The notes beneath the pieces are model-generated. The model had not been told where the DNA came from and ran no database searches. It saw only the letters and a list, made by a program, of their open reading frames with translations. This document shows positions 7,408 to 15,477 of a stretch of 62,472 nucleotides of DNA, in pieces; positions within the stretch are counted from its first letter, which is position 1, and each line of letters starts with the position of its first letter. This DNA is from Neisseria perflava. Lineage in GTDB: Bacteria > Pseudomonadota > Gammaproteobacteria > Burkholderiales > Neisseriaceae. The translations under genes were made by a program, and so were the position numbers. The stretch spans positions 1-62,472 of the forward strand of contig NZ_JALJYC010000017.1 of assembly GCF_024170405.1 (NCBI RefSeq), given 5' to 3'.

Positions 7408-8955
7408 TTATTGAACGATGATTTCTCGGATATTAGCTTTTAGCGGATCTGAATCTGCTACAACTTTTAATTGATGGGCAAATTCATCATGCAGGGTCTG
7501 CTCTGTGCTAAGCAGATAATCCATAGCTTTGATACGCTGCTCTTTTTTGTAGTCATCACCACCTAAAACACGCTCAAGCTGTGCCAATAATTCTTCTATA
7601 TTAGAGAAAGTGTATGCATAGTCAGAATAGGTCATGTCGCTTTGAGAAATTTTAATTTCTTTGTCTTTTGGGATATAGGCAAACAAAGGACCATTGGCGG
7701 CAATGCATTCAGATACAACCGCTGAAATATCGCAGATGTAGATATTTGCGTTCATAATCAGATGGCTGACAGGGGTCAACTTGTCTGCAATATAAAAAGA
7801 AGTACCTTGACGTTGTAGTTCTTCACCAATTTTTTTCGGTGCATCTCCCAACATTTTGTCACGGGAACCAGTAACAGGATGGAATTTCATGGATAAGTGC
7901 ATGCCAAAGCGTTTATAAATTTCGCTCAGCATGGTTGAAGCCATGCGTACAGAGGAGTAGTTGCCTTCCTCATAGACGCCTTCCCAAGTTGGCAAGTATA
8001 AAATTCGAGGTTCGGAACGCTTGTCCCAAGGGGTTTGCGTTTGTTTGATAATATCAGCCAACATTGGACGACCAATTTTGACAAATGTCATATGTGCTGT
8101 ATTGAATCCAGCATTTTTGAAACGGTCGATGTGGGCTTGACCAGCCACCCATACTTCGTCATATACGCGGAAAAATTTGTGTGCGCTGGCAGATTTGTCA
8201 CTGTCACCATGACCCAAGAAAATATGTTTATAGACATTAAAGCGCAGTGTATGAATCATATTGCCAGTATTAGACAAATAATAAATAGCTTTTACGAAAG
8301 CTAAATTACTTAATATACCCTCAACATCAATTGGATTTTTGGCGTAGATAACATCTACTTGAGGGTAGTTTTCACGCACCCATTTGTACAAATCCATATT
8401 GCGCACTAAAACAGCAAAATTTTCATTAGATTGGATGAAATATGGAATCCATTGGCTCAGATGGGATGGCCCATGCGTCATACCTTCGCCGGTATGGATG
8501 ACATGCGCAATTTTTTTAAATGGATTAAGGGCATCAGTCTTGCGGGTAACAGGTTTTTCAACGGGTGGCATGGCAGTTTTCTCAGGAGTTTTTACGGATT
8601 TTTCGACGGGCTTTGCTACGGAGGGTTTGGTTGCAGCAGCTTTTGCTTGAGTGGGCTTTGTTGCTGTCGCTTGTGGCGGTTTTTCCGCTACCGGTTTAGG
8701 GGTTGCAGGTTTTGTTGCCTTCTCTGTAGGTTTAGATTTTTCAGTAGAAGGCTTGGGAACACTAGATTTAGAGGGTGCAGGTTTTTCTGCAACCGGTTTA
8801 GGTTTGGAAGGAGGGCTGTTTTTTACAGATGCTGTTTTTGTTTTCTCAACTTCTTTGGGAGGAAGTTGGATTGGTGTGTTATTTTTGTTCTTATTGCTTA
8901 TAGCATCTTGAAAGAACAATTTTGGATTTGTCAAAAGTTTTGTGAGTTTGCTCAT
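7408..8955 (-). CDS. Capsule polyol-phosphate transferase/polymerase, TagF-like, with a long Lys/Pro/Ala linker
   Basis: Likely capsule polymerase. The N-terminus has the K-L-L-x-N-P-x-L-F-F-x-D motif (about residues 5-17) seen in many capsule phosphotransferases, including the meningococcal SacB type. Residues about 27-140 are a low-complexity linker of alternating KP, AEK, PAT and PSK units, recalling TonB. The catalytic domain starts near 147, with LGHGDSDK (247-254), LPTWEG and KFHPVTG. I use ATG 8955; a TTG nine bases upstream also lies in frame. At 515 residues it is longer than the other copy (4811-5920) by its N-terminal linker. First gene of the operon, with a strong-looking promoter at 9219-9247. 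Confidence 0.85.
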   Translation of the reverse strand: MSKLTKLLTNPKLFFQDAISNKNKNNTPIQLPPKEVEKTKTASVKNSPPSKPKPVAEKPAPSKSSVPKPSTEKSKPTEKATKPATPKPVAEKPPQATATKPTQAKAAATKPSVAKPVEKSVKTPEKTAMPPVEKPVTRKTDALNPFKKIAHVIHTGEGMTHGPSHLSQWIPYFIQSNENFAVLVRNMDLYKWVRENYPQVDVIYAKNPIDVEGILSNLAFVKAIYYLSNTGNMIHTLRFNVYKHIFLGHGDSDKSASAHKFFRVYDEVWVAGQAHIDRFKNAGFNTAHMTFVKIGRPMLADIIKQTQTPWDKRSEPRILYLPTWEGVYEEGNYSSVRMASTMLSEIYKRFGMHLSMKFHPVTGSRDKMLGDAPKKIGEELQRQGTSFYIADKLTPVSHLIMNANIYICDISAVVSECIAANGPLFAYIPKDKEIKISQSDMTYSDYAYTFSNIEELLAQLERVLGGDDYKKEQRIKAMDYLLSTEQTLHDEFAHQLKVVADSDPLKANIREIIVQ

Positions 8956-9369
8956 AATCACCAATCTGGAGAATTAGGTAGGTAAAGCATTTCAGCTTTC
9001 CGATTTGTCATAATGCGAGGTGGCAATATAATCTTTCATCAAACATGTAGATAAGTGCTTTCAAGTGAAATCATTTATGTAATGTGATGATGTTAATCAT
9101 TTTGAATTTATTTGGCCTAAATGGAATTCAGCTGAGAATCTAGATTAATCTGTAACTGGAAGGATATTTTCCTCTAAACTGGATTGGTATTCAAGGCTAT
9201 AATATAGTTACTTATTGTATTATAGATGGTATTACTAAGGGCGGCAATTTATAAAATTAATCTTAAGCCGTCTGAAAAAGGTAATTCGAGGCAGATAGGG
9301 AATATCGTGTATGATATACTTCGCTAAGTAATTGATTGGTCGGCTTCAGAGTAAGACGGGAATGCGTTT
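8956..9369. promoter_or_regulatory. Divergent control region between capsule synthesis and ctr genes
   Basis: AT-rich gap of 414 bp between the capsule polymerase (minus) and ctrA (plus). It contains the minus-strand promoter at 9219-9247 and one uptake-sequence core at about 9268. The resulting minus-strand leader would be about 257 nt long. I see no other coding potential. Confidence 0.7.
9219..9247 (-). promoter_or_regulatory. Sigma70-type promoter for capsule synthesis genes
   Basis: On the minus strand TTGCCG (9242-9247) is followed after exactly 17 bp by a perfect TATAAT (9219-9224). A start near 9212 would give a long untranslated leader before ATG 8955. Inferred from sequence only. 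Confidence 0.6.
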
Positions 9370-10539
9370 ATGAATATGATTTTGAAGACAACTGCAGGTT
9401 TGTTGGTGCTTTTGAATATTGTTGCCTGTGGCAATATTCCAACATCCGGGCCAAGTGGTAGAAAAGTTGCGGCTTTATCGCAACAGCAGGCGGATAGCCG
9501 TGTGCCGGATGTTGCGGTAATTGATGTAGATGAATCGGTTGTGCGTGCACTATATCAACGGAGGATGAATCAATCCTTTGCACAATGGGGTCAAGGATAT
9601 GCTTCGGTAGGAGCCGTTAATATCGGGGATGTGTTAGATATTACGATCTGGGAAGCACCTCCGGCGGTATTATTTGGCGGTTCGCTTACATCAGTAGGCT
9701 CTGGTAGTGCACAGCTCACGAAGTTGCCTGAACAAATGGTAACGTCATCAGGCACTATTTCAGTGCCTTTTGTTGGTAGTATCCCTGTTGCAGGCAAAAC
9801 ACCGGCTCAAATTCAAGAAATTATCCGGGGACGCTTGCAGAAAATGGCTAACCAACCTCAGGTAATGGTGCGTTTGGTTCAGAATAATGCTGTGAATGTC
9901 TCTGTGGTCAGGGCGGGCAATAGTGTACGTTTACCACTGACAGCAGCTGGAGAACGGGTACTGGATGCCGTTGCGGCTGTAGGAGGTTCAACAGCCAACG
10001 TACAAGATACAAATGTTCAATTAACGCGTGGTAATGAGGTGAAAACCGTTGCGCTGGAAGATTTGGTGGCGAATCCGCGTCAGAACATTTTGTTACAAAA
10101 AGGCGATATTGTCACTATGATTACTAATCCCAGCAGTTTTACTGCAATGGGTGCGGTGGGCAAAACGCAACAGGTTGGCTTTTCGGTTAAAGGTCTTTCT
10201 CTTGCAGAAGCTATCGGTCGCATGAGTGGTCTGCAAGATGGCCGTTCAGATGCACGAGGAGTTTTTGTGTTCCGTTACACGCCTTTGCTGGAATTGCCGT
10301 CTGAAGAGCAGAATAAATGGGCAGCGAAAGGGTATGAGAGCGAGGCAGAGATCCCTGTGGTCTATCGTATTAATCTGAAAGATGCCAATGCAATATTCTG
10401 GACTCAGCGTTTCCCGATGAAGAATAAAGACGTGGTATATGTATCAAATGCGCCATTGTCTGAAGTAAGAAAATTCTTGTCGTTCGTGTTCTCTCCAGTG
10501 GTTAGCGGTGTGAACAGCATCAACAATCTTACTGAATGA
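9370..10539 (+). CDS. ctrA: Capsule export outer-membrane channel lipoprotein CtrA
   Basis: Outer-membrane polysaccharide export protein that takes capsule from the CtrB/C/D inner-membrane machinery across the outer membrane. The N-terminus has a signal peptide ending in the lipobox IVAC (Cys near residue 21). The Poly_export segment (VGAVNIGDVLDITIWEAP) and a SLBB-like region (VSVVRAGNSVRLPL) follow. The 389-residue length matches meningococcal CtrA. First gene of ctrABCD; ctrB begins 28 bases after its stop codon. Identity is strong; the exact start (9370 or ATG 9376) is less certain. Confidence 0.95.
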   Translation: MNMILKTTAGLLVLLNIVACGNIPTSGPSGRKVAALSQQQADSRVPDVAVIDVDESVVRALYQRRMNQSFAQWGQGYASVGAVNIGDVLDITIWEAPPAVLFGGSLTSVGSGSAQLTKLPEQMVTSSGTISVPFVGSIPVAGKTPAQIQEIIRGRLQKMANQPQVMVRLVQNNAVNVSVVRAGNSVRLPLTAAGERVLDAVAAVGGSTANVQDTNVQLTRGNEVKTVALEDLVANPRQNILLQKGDIVTMITNPSSFTAMGAVGKTQQVGFSVKGLSLAEAIGRMSGLQDGRSDARGVFVFRYTPLLELPSEEQNKWAAKGYESEAEIPVVYRINLKDANAIFWTQRFPMKNKDVVYVSNAPLSEVRKFLSFVFSPVVSGVNSINNLTE

Positions 10540-10567
10540 TATAAATAAAATATTTGGGAATAGTAAA

Positions 10568-11737
10568 ATGTCTGAGCAAATTCCTGTTGTGATGCCGGTA
10601 TCGGTAAATGAGAAGAAACCACAAAATCCAATTAAGAAAAAGTCTTTTTGGCGTAGGATTCGTCCGTTGTTTTGGATTACGGTTATTATCCCGACACTAT
10701 GCGCGTTGGTGTATTTTGGCTTGATAGCTTCGGATCGTTTTATCTCTCAGTCGAGTTTTGTGGTTCGCTCTCCTAAGTCTCAAACTTCTTTAGGAGGATT
10801 AGGTGCAGTTTTGCAGGGCGTTGGCTATTCCCGTGCTCAGGATGATACTTATACGGTTCGAGAATATATGCAGTCAAGGGCAGCATTGGCTCAGTTGGAG
10901 AAAAAACTGCCAGTACGAACATATTATGAAACCAAGGGTGACGTGTTTAGCCGTTTCAATCCGTTAGGGCTGAGGGGGGGAAATGAAGCGTTTTACCTCT
11001 ATTTCCGAAATCGGGTAAACGTTGATTTTGATTCCGTATCTGGCGTGTCTCATTTGAATGTGACTTCGTTTGATGCCAAAGAGTCGCAGAAAATCAATAA
11101 GGCGTTGTTGGCTCAAGCTGAAGTACTGATTAACCAGTTAAATGAGCGTGCTCGGGGGGATACCATCCGTTATGCGGAGGATGCCGTCACCACGGCTGAA
11201 GAAAATGTTAAAAATGCAGCAGAGCAACTGACAAAATTTCGCTTGAAAAACGGCATTTTCGATTTGAAAGCGCAATCGGAAGTACAAATGGGGCTGGTGT
11301 CTAAATTACAAGACGAATTAATTGTGATTCAAACCCAGTTGGATCAGGTTAAAGCTGTTACACCTGAAAACCCGCAAATTCCCGGACTGGTTGCACGCGA
11401 GAAAAGTTTAAAACGTGAAATTATGGCGCAAATGCAAGCTATTGCAGGGGGCGGACAGGGCTCATTAACTTCTCAAGCAACAGAATATCAACGTGTTTAC
11501 TTGGAAAATGAGTTAGCAGAGAAACAACTGACTACTGCCATTGCTTCTTTAGAAAGCGCTAAAGCAGAAGCCGACCGCCAACAACTGTATTTGGAGGTCG
11601 TGTCCGACGCCAGTAAGCCGGATTTGGCACAAAAGCCAGATCGTTTGTACAACATTGTGGCGACATTCATCGTCGGTTTGATGGTGTATGGGGTTTTAAG
11701 CCTGTTGATAGCCAGCATCCGCGAGCATAAAAACTGA
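10568..11737 (+). CDS. ctrB: Capsule export inner-membrane/periplasmic adaptor CtrB
   Basis: KpsE/BexC-type polysaccharide co-polymerase linking the ABC exporter to CtrA. Of its 389 residues, a transmembrane helix at about 36-56 (FWITVIIPTLCALVYFGLI) leads into a periplasmic coiled-coil-rich region (about 200-330, many Ala/Glu/Gln). A second helix lies near 364-382 (ATFIVGLMVYGVLSLLIAS). GGGAATAGTAAA precedes the ATG. The stop codon overlaps the ctrC start (ATGA at 11735-11739), giving translational coupling. Confidence 0.95.
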   Translation: MSEQIPVVMPVSVNEKKPQNPIKKKSFWRRIRPLFWITVIIPTLCALVYFGLIASDRFISQSSFVVRSPKSQTSLGGLGAVLQGVGYSRAQDDTYTVREYMQSRAALAQLEKKLPVRTYYETKGDVFSRFNPLGLRGGNEAFYLYFRNRVNVDFDSVSGVSHLNVTSFDAKESQKINKALLAQAEVLINQLNERARGDTIRYAEDAVTTAEENVKNAAEQLTKFRLKNGIFDLKAQSEVQMGLVSKLQDELIVIQTQLDQVKAVTPENPQIPGLVAREKSLKREIMAQMQAIAGGGQGSLTSQATEYQRVYLENELAEKQLTTAIASLESAKAEADRQQLYLEVVSDASKPDLAQKPDRLYNIVATFIVGLMVYGVLSLLIASIREHKN

Positions 11738-12534
11738 TGAAAGCTTTGGATCAAACATCATTCCGAGAGTCGTTGGTGATTCAAAACAGAGTCATTGGCG
11801 CTCTGCTTATGCGCGAAATCATCACGCGCTATGGCCGTAATAATATTGGTTTTTTATGGTTGTTTGTCGAACCTCTATTAATGACGCTTTTTATTGTGCT
11901 GATGTGGAAGTTTTTTCGTGCAGATCGTCTTTCAACATTAAATATTGTGGCGTTTGTATTGACCGGTTATCCGATGGCTATGATGTGGCGTAATGCTTCT
12001 AATCGGGCTATTGGTGCAATTCGTGCCAATATTAGCTTGCTGTATCACCGTAATGTTAGAGTGCTGGATACCATTATTGCCCGTGTCTTATTGGAAGTTG
12101 CAGGCGCAACAATGGCGCAGATTGCCATTATGCTGGCCTTGATTGCGGTTGGTTGGATTGATTGGCCTGCCGATGTGTTTTATATGGTGTTAGCATGGGT
12201 GTTGATGGCTTTATTTGCATTTGGTCTAGGGCTGGTTATTTGTTCGCTGGCTTATCAGTTTGAGGTGTTTGGCAAACTGTGGGGAACCATGAGTTTTGTA
12301 ATGCTACCGCTTTCAGGCGCTTTTTTCTTCGTGGCCAGTTTACCCCAGCAGGTGCAAGGTTATTTTTTGACTATTCCAATGGTGCATGGAACAGAGATGT
12401 TTCGGGCTGGATATTTCGGTAGTTCGGTTATTACCATGGAAAATCCGTGGTATTTGGTGGTGTGTGATTTGGCCATCATTTGGATTGGTTTGGCGATGGT
12501 CAGCCGGTTCAGCAAAGGAGTTGAGCCGCAATGA
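11737..12534 (+). CDS. ctrC: Capsule ABC exporter permease CtrC
   Basis: KpsM/BexB-family ABC-2 permease, 265 residues, with about six hydrophobic segments. The ABC-2 signature near RYGRNNIGFLWLFVEPLL marks the N-terminal amphipathic region before the first membrane span. It pairs with CtrD to move lipid-linked capsule across the inner membrane. It overlaps both neighbours by a few bases (ATGA with ctrB, ATGA with ctrD), so the three are translated as a unit. Confidence 0.96.
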   Translation: MKALDQTSFRESLVIQNRVIGALLMREIITRYGRNNIGFLWLFVEPLLMTLFIVLMWKFFRADRLSTLNIVAFVLTGYPMAMMWRNASNRAIGAIRANISLLYHRNVRVLDTIIARVLLEVAGATMAQIAIMLALIAVGWIDWPADVFYMVLAWVLMALFAFGLGLVICSLAYQFEVFGKLWGTMSFVMLPLSGAFFFVASLPQQVQGYFLTIPMVHGTEMFRAGYFGSSVITMENPWYLVVCDLAIIWIGLAMVSRFSKGVEPQ

Positions 12535-13502
12535 TTTCTGTTGAACATGTGTCTAAGCGTTATCAAACCCGTCAGGGCTGGCGAACGGTCTTGGATGACA
12601 TTAATTTTACGCTACAAAAGGGTGAGAAAATCGGCATTTTGGGGCGTAATGGTGCGGGTAAATCTACGCTTATTCGCTTAATGAGTGGTGTTGAATCACC
12701 GTCGTCAGGTGAAATTCGCCGTACCATGAGTATTTCGTGGCCATTGGCTTTTTCCGGTGCGTTTCAGGGCGGCTTAACCGGCATGGATAACCTGCGCTTT
12801 ATCTGCCGGATTTACAATGTCGATATTGGCTATGCCAAAGCATTCACGGAAGAGTTTTCTGAACTGGGTGAATATCTTTATGAGCCGGTTAAGCGTTATT
12901 CTTCAGGGATGAAAGCGCGTTTAGCTTTTGCATTATCATTGGCGGTGGAGTTTGACTGTTATTTGATTGACGAAGTTATTGCGGTCGGTGATTCACGCTT
13001 TTCAGAAAAATGCCGCTATGAATTGTTTGAAAAGCGACAGGATCGTTCGATTATTTTGGTGTCGCACAGCCCATCAGCCATCAGACGGTATTGCGATAAT
13101 GCTGCCGTTTTAGAAGATGGCGTGATGTACAATTTTGACTCCATTGATGAAGCCTACGGTTTTTATAATCGTAATGAAATAGTGGTACCGTTGGAAGAAG
13201 ATGTGGATTTGCATGAACGCTTGTCGGGCAGTCATTTCATTTTCAGCTGGTACGATGGTCGTAATGCGCGGGAAATTTTACTGCGGGAAGATGGTATTAT
13301 CGAAACCATCGGTGGCAAGGGATCGGTTAATGAATATATGTGGAATGTCGAGCAGCATGCATTGGTGTTTAAAAACCAAGATGGCCGAACGACCAGTACA
13401 TATTTCCATCTGACAGACAAGAGTCCAACAGGAATCGAAGCACTTGGTTATTATGAACGTAACCGCACTATTATTTTTAAATTGAATGAAATTATCAGCT
13501 AA
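12531..13502 (+). CDS. ctrD: Capsule ABC exporter ATPase CtrD with a C-terminal extension
   Basis: KpsT/BexA-type ATPase. Residues 1-216 form the usual complete ATPase: Walker A GRNGAGKST (38-46), signature YSSGMKAR (123-130), Walker B CYLIDEV (143-149) and switch His179. Members I know end near residue 216-220, but this protein runs to 323. The extra ~107 residues (13180-13502) contain SWYDGRNAREILLREDGII, NEYMWNVEQHALVF and a strand-rich tail. This tail looks like a compact beta domain that I cannot name; by analogy with Wzt it might bind glycan, which is inference. A hairpin terminator follows. Confidence 0.92.
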   Translation: MISVEHVSKRYQTRQGWRTVLDDINFTLQKGEKIGILGRNGAGKSTLIRLMSGVESPSSGEIRRTMSISWPLAFSGAFQGGLTGMDNLRFICRIYNVDIGYAKAFTEEFSELGEYLYEPVKRYSSGMKARLAFALSLAVEFDCYLIDEVIAVGDSRFSEKCRYELFEKRQDRSIILVSHSPSAIRRYCDNAAVLEDGVMYNFDSIDEAYGFYNRNEIVVPLEEDVDLHERLSGSHFIFSWYDGRNAREILLREDGIIETIGGKGSVNEYMWNVEQHALVFKNQDGRTTSTYFHLTDKSPTGIEALGYYERNRTIIFKLNEIIS

Positions 13503-13503
13503 G

Positions 13504-13535
13504 AAAACGCCCAGTTTATCAACTGGGCGTTTTTC
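13504..13535 (+). terminator. Intrinsic terminator after ctrD
   Basis: A perfect 13-bp stem (AAAACGCCCAGTT and its complement, loop TATC) is followed by a T-run. It ends ctrABCD and may also serve the converging gene. Confidence 0.9.
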
Positions 13536-13547
13536 TTTTCTGTAACA

Positions 13548-15323
13548 TTAAAACAGCTCTAAAGGCATATCCAGCAACGGCTGCGCCTGCTTGATTTGCA
13601 AAGTGGCGGTGTAAACCTGCGGCAGGATGTGGGCGAAATACACGCGGGCGTTGTGTTGTTGCGCGGTGTAGAAATCGTCGCCGAACACGTTTTCTGCCGT
13701 GCCGTTTAAAGCGTCGGCGGCGGTGAGGTAGGCGCGTGCCAGTTCGACGGCGCCGAGGGTGGTGCCGATTTGTTGCAGCCAGGCGGCGGAAGCGGCGGCG
13801 GTTAAGGCTGCTTGGTCGGAAACAGCAACCAAACAGGCAATGCTGTCTTCAGCGGCGGCAATGGCTTGATTGAGCTGCTCGGCCAAGAGGCCGTCTGAAA
13901 GCGCCAGTTTTTCGGCCAAATCTTTGCCTTCGGCCAATAAGCCCAAAGGTAATGCGCCGTCTTTGCCGCTGGTTTTACGTCCGGCAATGTCGGCGGCCTG
14001 AATGCCGTTGGTTCCTTCGTAAATCGGCGTAATCCGCGCGTCGCGCATGTATTGCGCAATGCCGCTTTCCTCAACATAGCCTGCGCCGCCGTAAATTTGT
14101 ATGGCGAGATTGGTCAGGATGACGCTGTTGTCGGTCAGCCAGGCTTTGATAATCGGGATAAAGAAGTCCAACTCGCGCTCGGCCTGTTTGCGTAAGACAT
14201 TGTCTGCGCAGCCGTTGGCCAAATCGTTTAAACCGGCAGCACGCAGATACAGGGCGCGTTGCGCGGCAAGGGTGGCTTTTTGCACCAGCAGCATACGGCG
14301 CACATCGGCGTGGCGGATAATCGGCGCGGCGTCTGTGCTGTCGCTCTCGACATCGCGCCCTTGTTTGCGCTCTTTGGCGTAGGCTAGCGCATTTTGGTAG
14401 GCGCGTTCGGCAACGGCATGGCCTTCGATGCCGACGTTCATGCGCGCGGCTTTCATCATGGTAAACATATACGCCAAGCCTTTACTGGCGCGCCCAATCA
14501 GGTAGCCTTCAGCGTTGTCAAACTGCATGGTGCAGGTCGGGCTGGTATGGATACCGAGCTTGTGTTCTACGCCGGTCACGCTCACGCCGTTGCGTTCGCT
14601 CAAGCTGCCGTCGGCATTCACCAAGAATTTGGGCACGATAAACATGGAAATGCCCTGCACGCCCGCCGCCGCGTCGGGTAAACGCGCCAACACCAGATGG
14701 ATGACGTTTTCAGTGATTTCTTGATCGCCCCAAGTAATGAAGATTTTTTGACCGTTGATGCGGTAAGTGCCGTCTGCTTGCGGCTCGGCTTTGGTGGTGA
14801 GGTTGCCCAAGTCCGAACCGGCGTTCGGTTCGCTCAAATTCATGGTGCCGCTCCACACGCCTTCGCACATTTTCGGCAGATAGGTCTGCTTTTGCTCCTC
14901 GCTGCCGTGTTTGCTGATGGCATCCACCGCGCCGAGGGTCAGCATGGGCATGAGCGACAGCGACAGATTCGCAGCGCACCACATTTCTTCGCAGGCTGCC
15001 GATACCGCCGCCGGCAAACCCTGTCCGCCGAATTCAGACGGCATACGCAGGCTCGCCCAGCCTGATTCGCAAAACGCCTGATACGCCTGCACCAAATCGG
15101 GATGTACATACACCTTGCCGTCTGAAACTTTCGCGCCGTTCAAATCGCCGGTGCGGTTGGTCGGCGCCCATTCTTCTTGGGCAAAACGCGCCGCTTCTTC
15201 CAAAACGGCGTCAACGGTGTCCTTGTCCAAGCCGTCGGCCGTCGGTAGTTGCAGAATCTGGTCTAATTTGGCGTGCACTTGCAGGCCGAAGCGCAGCTCG
15301 TTAACAGGGGCGGTGTATAACAT
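13548..15323 (-). CDS. Acyl-CoA dehydrogenase, long form with C-terminal bacterial domain
   Basis: FAD-dependent alpha,beta-dehydrogenation of acyl-CoA thioesters. At 591 residues it belongs to the ~600-residue group that carries an extra C-terminal domain (DmdC-like/PF12806 type). The central motifs MNLSEPNAGSDLG and KIFITWGDQE are flavin and substrate-loop signatures. IYGGAGYVEES and ARITPIYEGTNGIQ are typical of the C-terminal helical part. ATG 15323 has GGAGAACCCG upstream, preferred over an upstream in-frame start. It stands alone between ctrD and tex, where meningococcal loci normally go straight from capsule genes to region E. Substrate is unknown. Confidence 0.9.
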   Translation of the reverse strand: MLYTAPVNELRFGLQVHAKLDQILQLPTADGLDKDTVDAVLEEAARFAQEEWAPTNRTGDLNGAKVSDGKVYVHPDLVQAYQAFCESGWASLRMPSEFGGQGLPAAVSAACEEMWCAANLSLSLMPMLTLGAVDAISKHGSEEQKQTYLPKMCEGVWSGTMNLSEPNAGSDLGNLTTKAEPQADGTYRINGQKIFITWGDQEITENVIHLVLARLPDAAAGVQGISMFIVPKFLVNADGSLSERNGVSVTGVEHKLGIHTSPTCTMQFDNAEGYLIGRASKGLAYMFTMMKAARMNVGIEGHAVAERAYQNALAYAKERKQGRDVESDSTDAAPIIRHADVRRMLLVQKATLAAQRALYLRAAGLNDLANGCADNVLRKQAERELDFFIPIIKAWLTDNSVILTNLAIQIYGGAGYVEESGIAQYMRDARITPIYEGTNGIQAADIAGRKTSGKDGALPLGLLAEGKDLAEKLALSDGLLAEQLNQAIAAAEDSIACLVAVSDQAALTAAASAAWLQQIGTTLGAVELARAYLTAADALNGTAENVFGDDFYTAQQHNARVYFAHILPQVYTATLQIKQAQPLLDMPLELF

Positions 15324-15477
15324 CGGGTTCTCCAAAGACAAAATTTTTCTCACTTTAGCCCGAATCCGCCGCCTTGAAAAGCCTGTTTAGAGCCTAATCC
15401 CTAAAACTTTGCGTGATGACAAATCTCCCGCATAATCTGTTATCCTCTCCCCTTTGCTTTTCAGCCGCAGATTATTT

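Noticed and set aside
8431..8985. Phe/Arg/Cys-rich frame opposite the capsule polymerase linker
   Set aside because: It mirrors the repetitive Lys/Pro/Ala codons of the linker and has no ribosome site or homology that I recognise.
9198..9203. Plus-strand TATAAT that could be the ctrA -10 box
   Set aside because: No acceptable -35 element at 16-18 bp upstream, so I did not call a plus-strand promoter.
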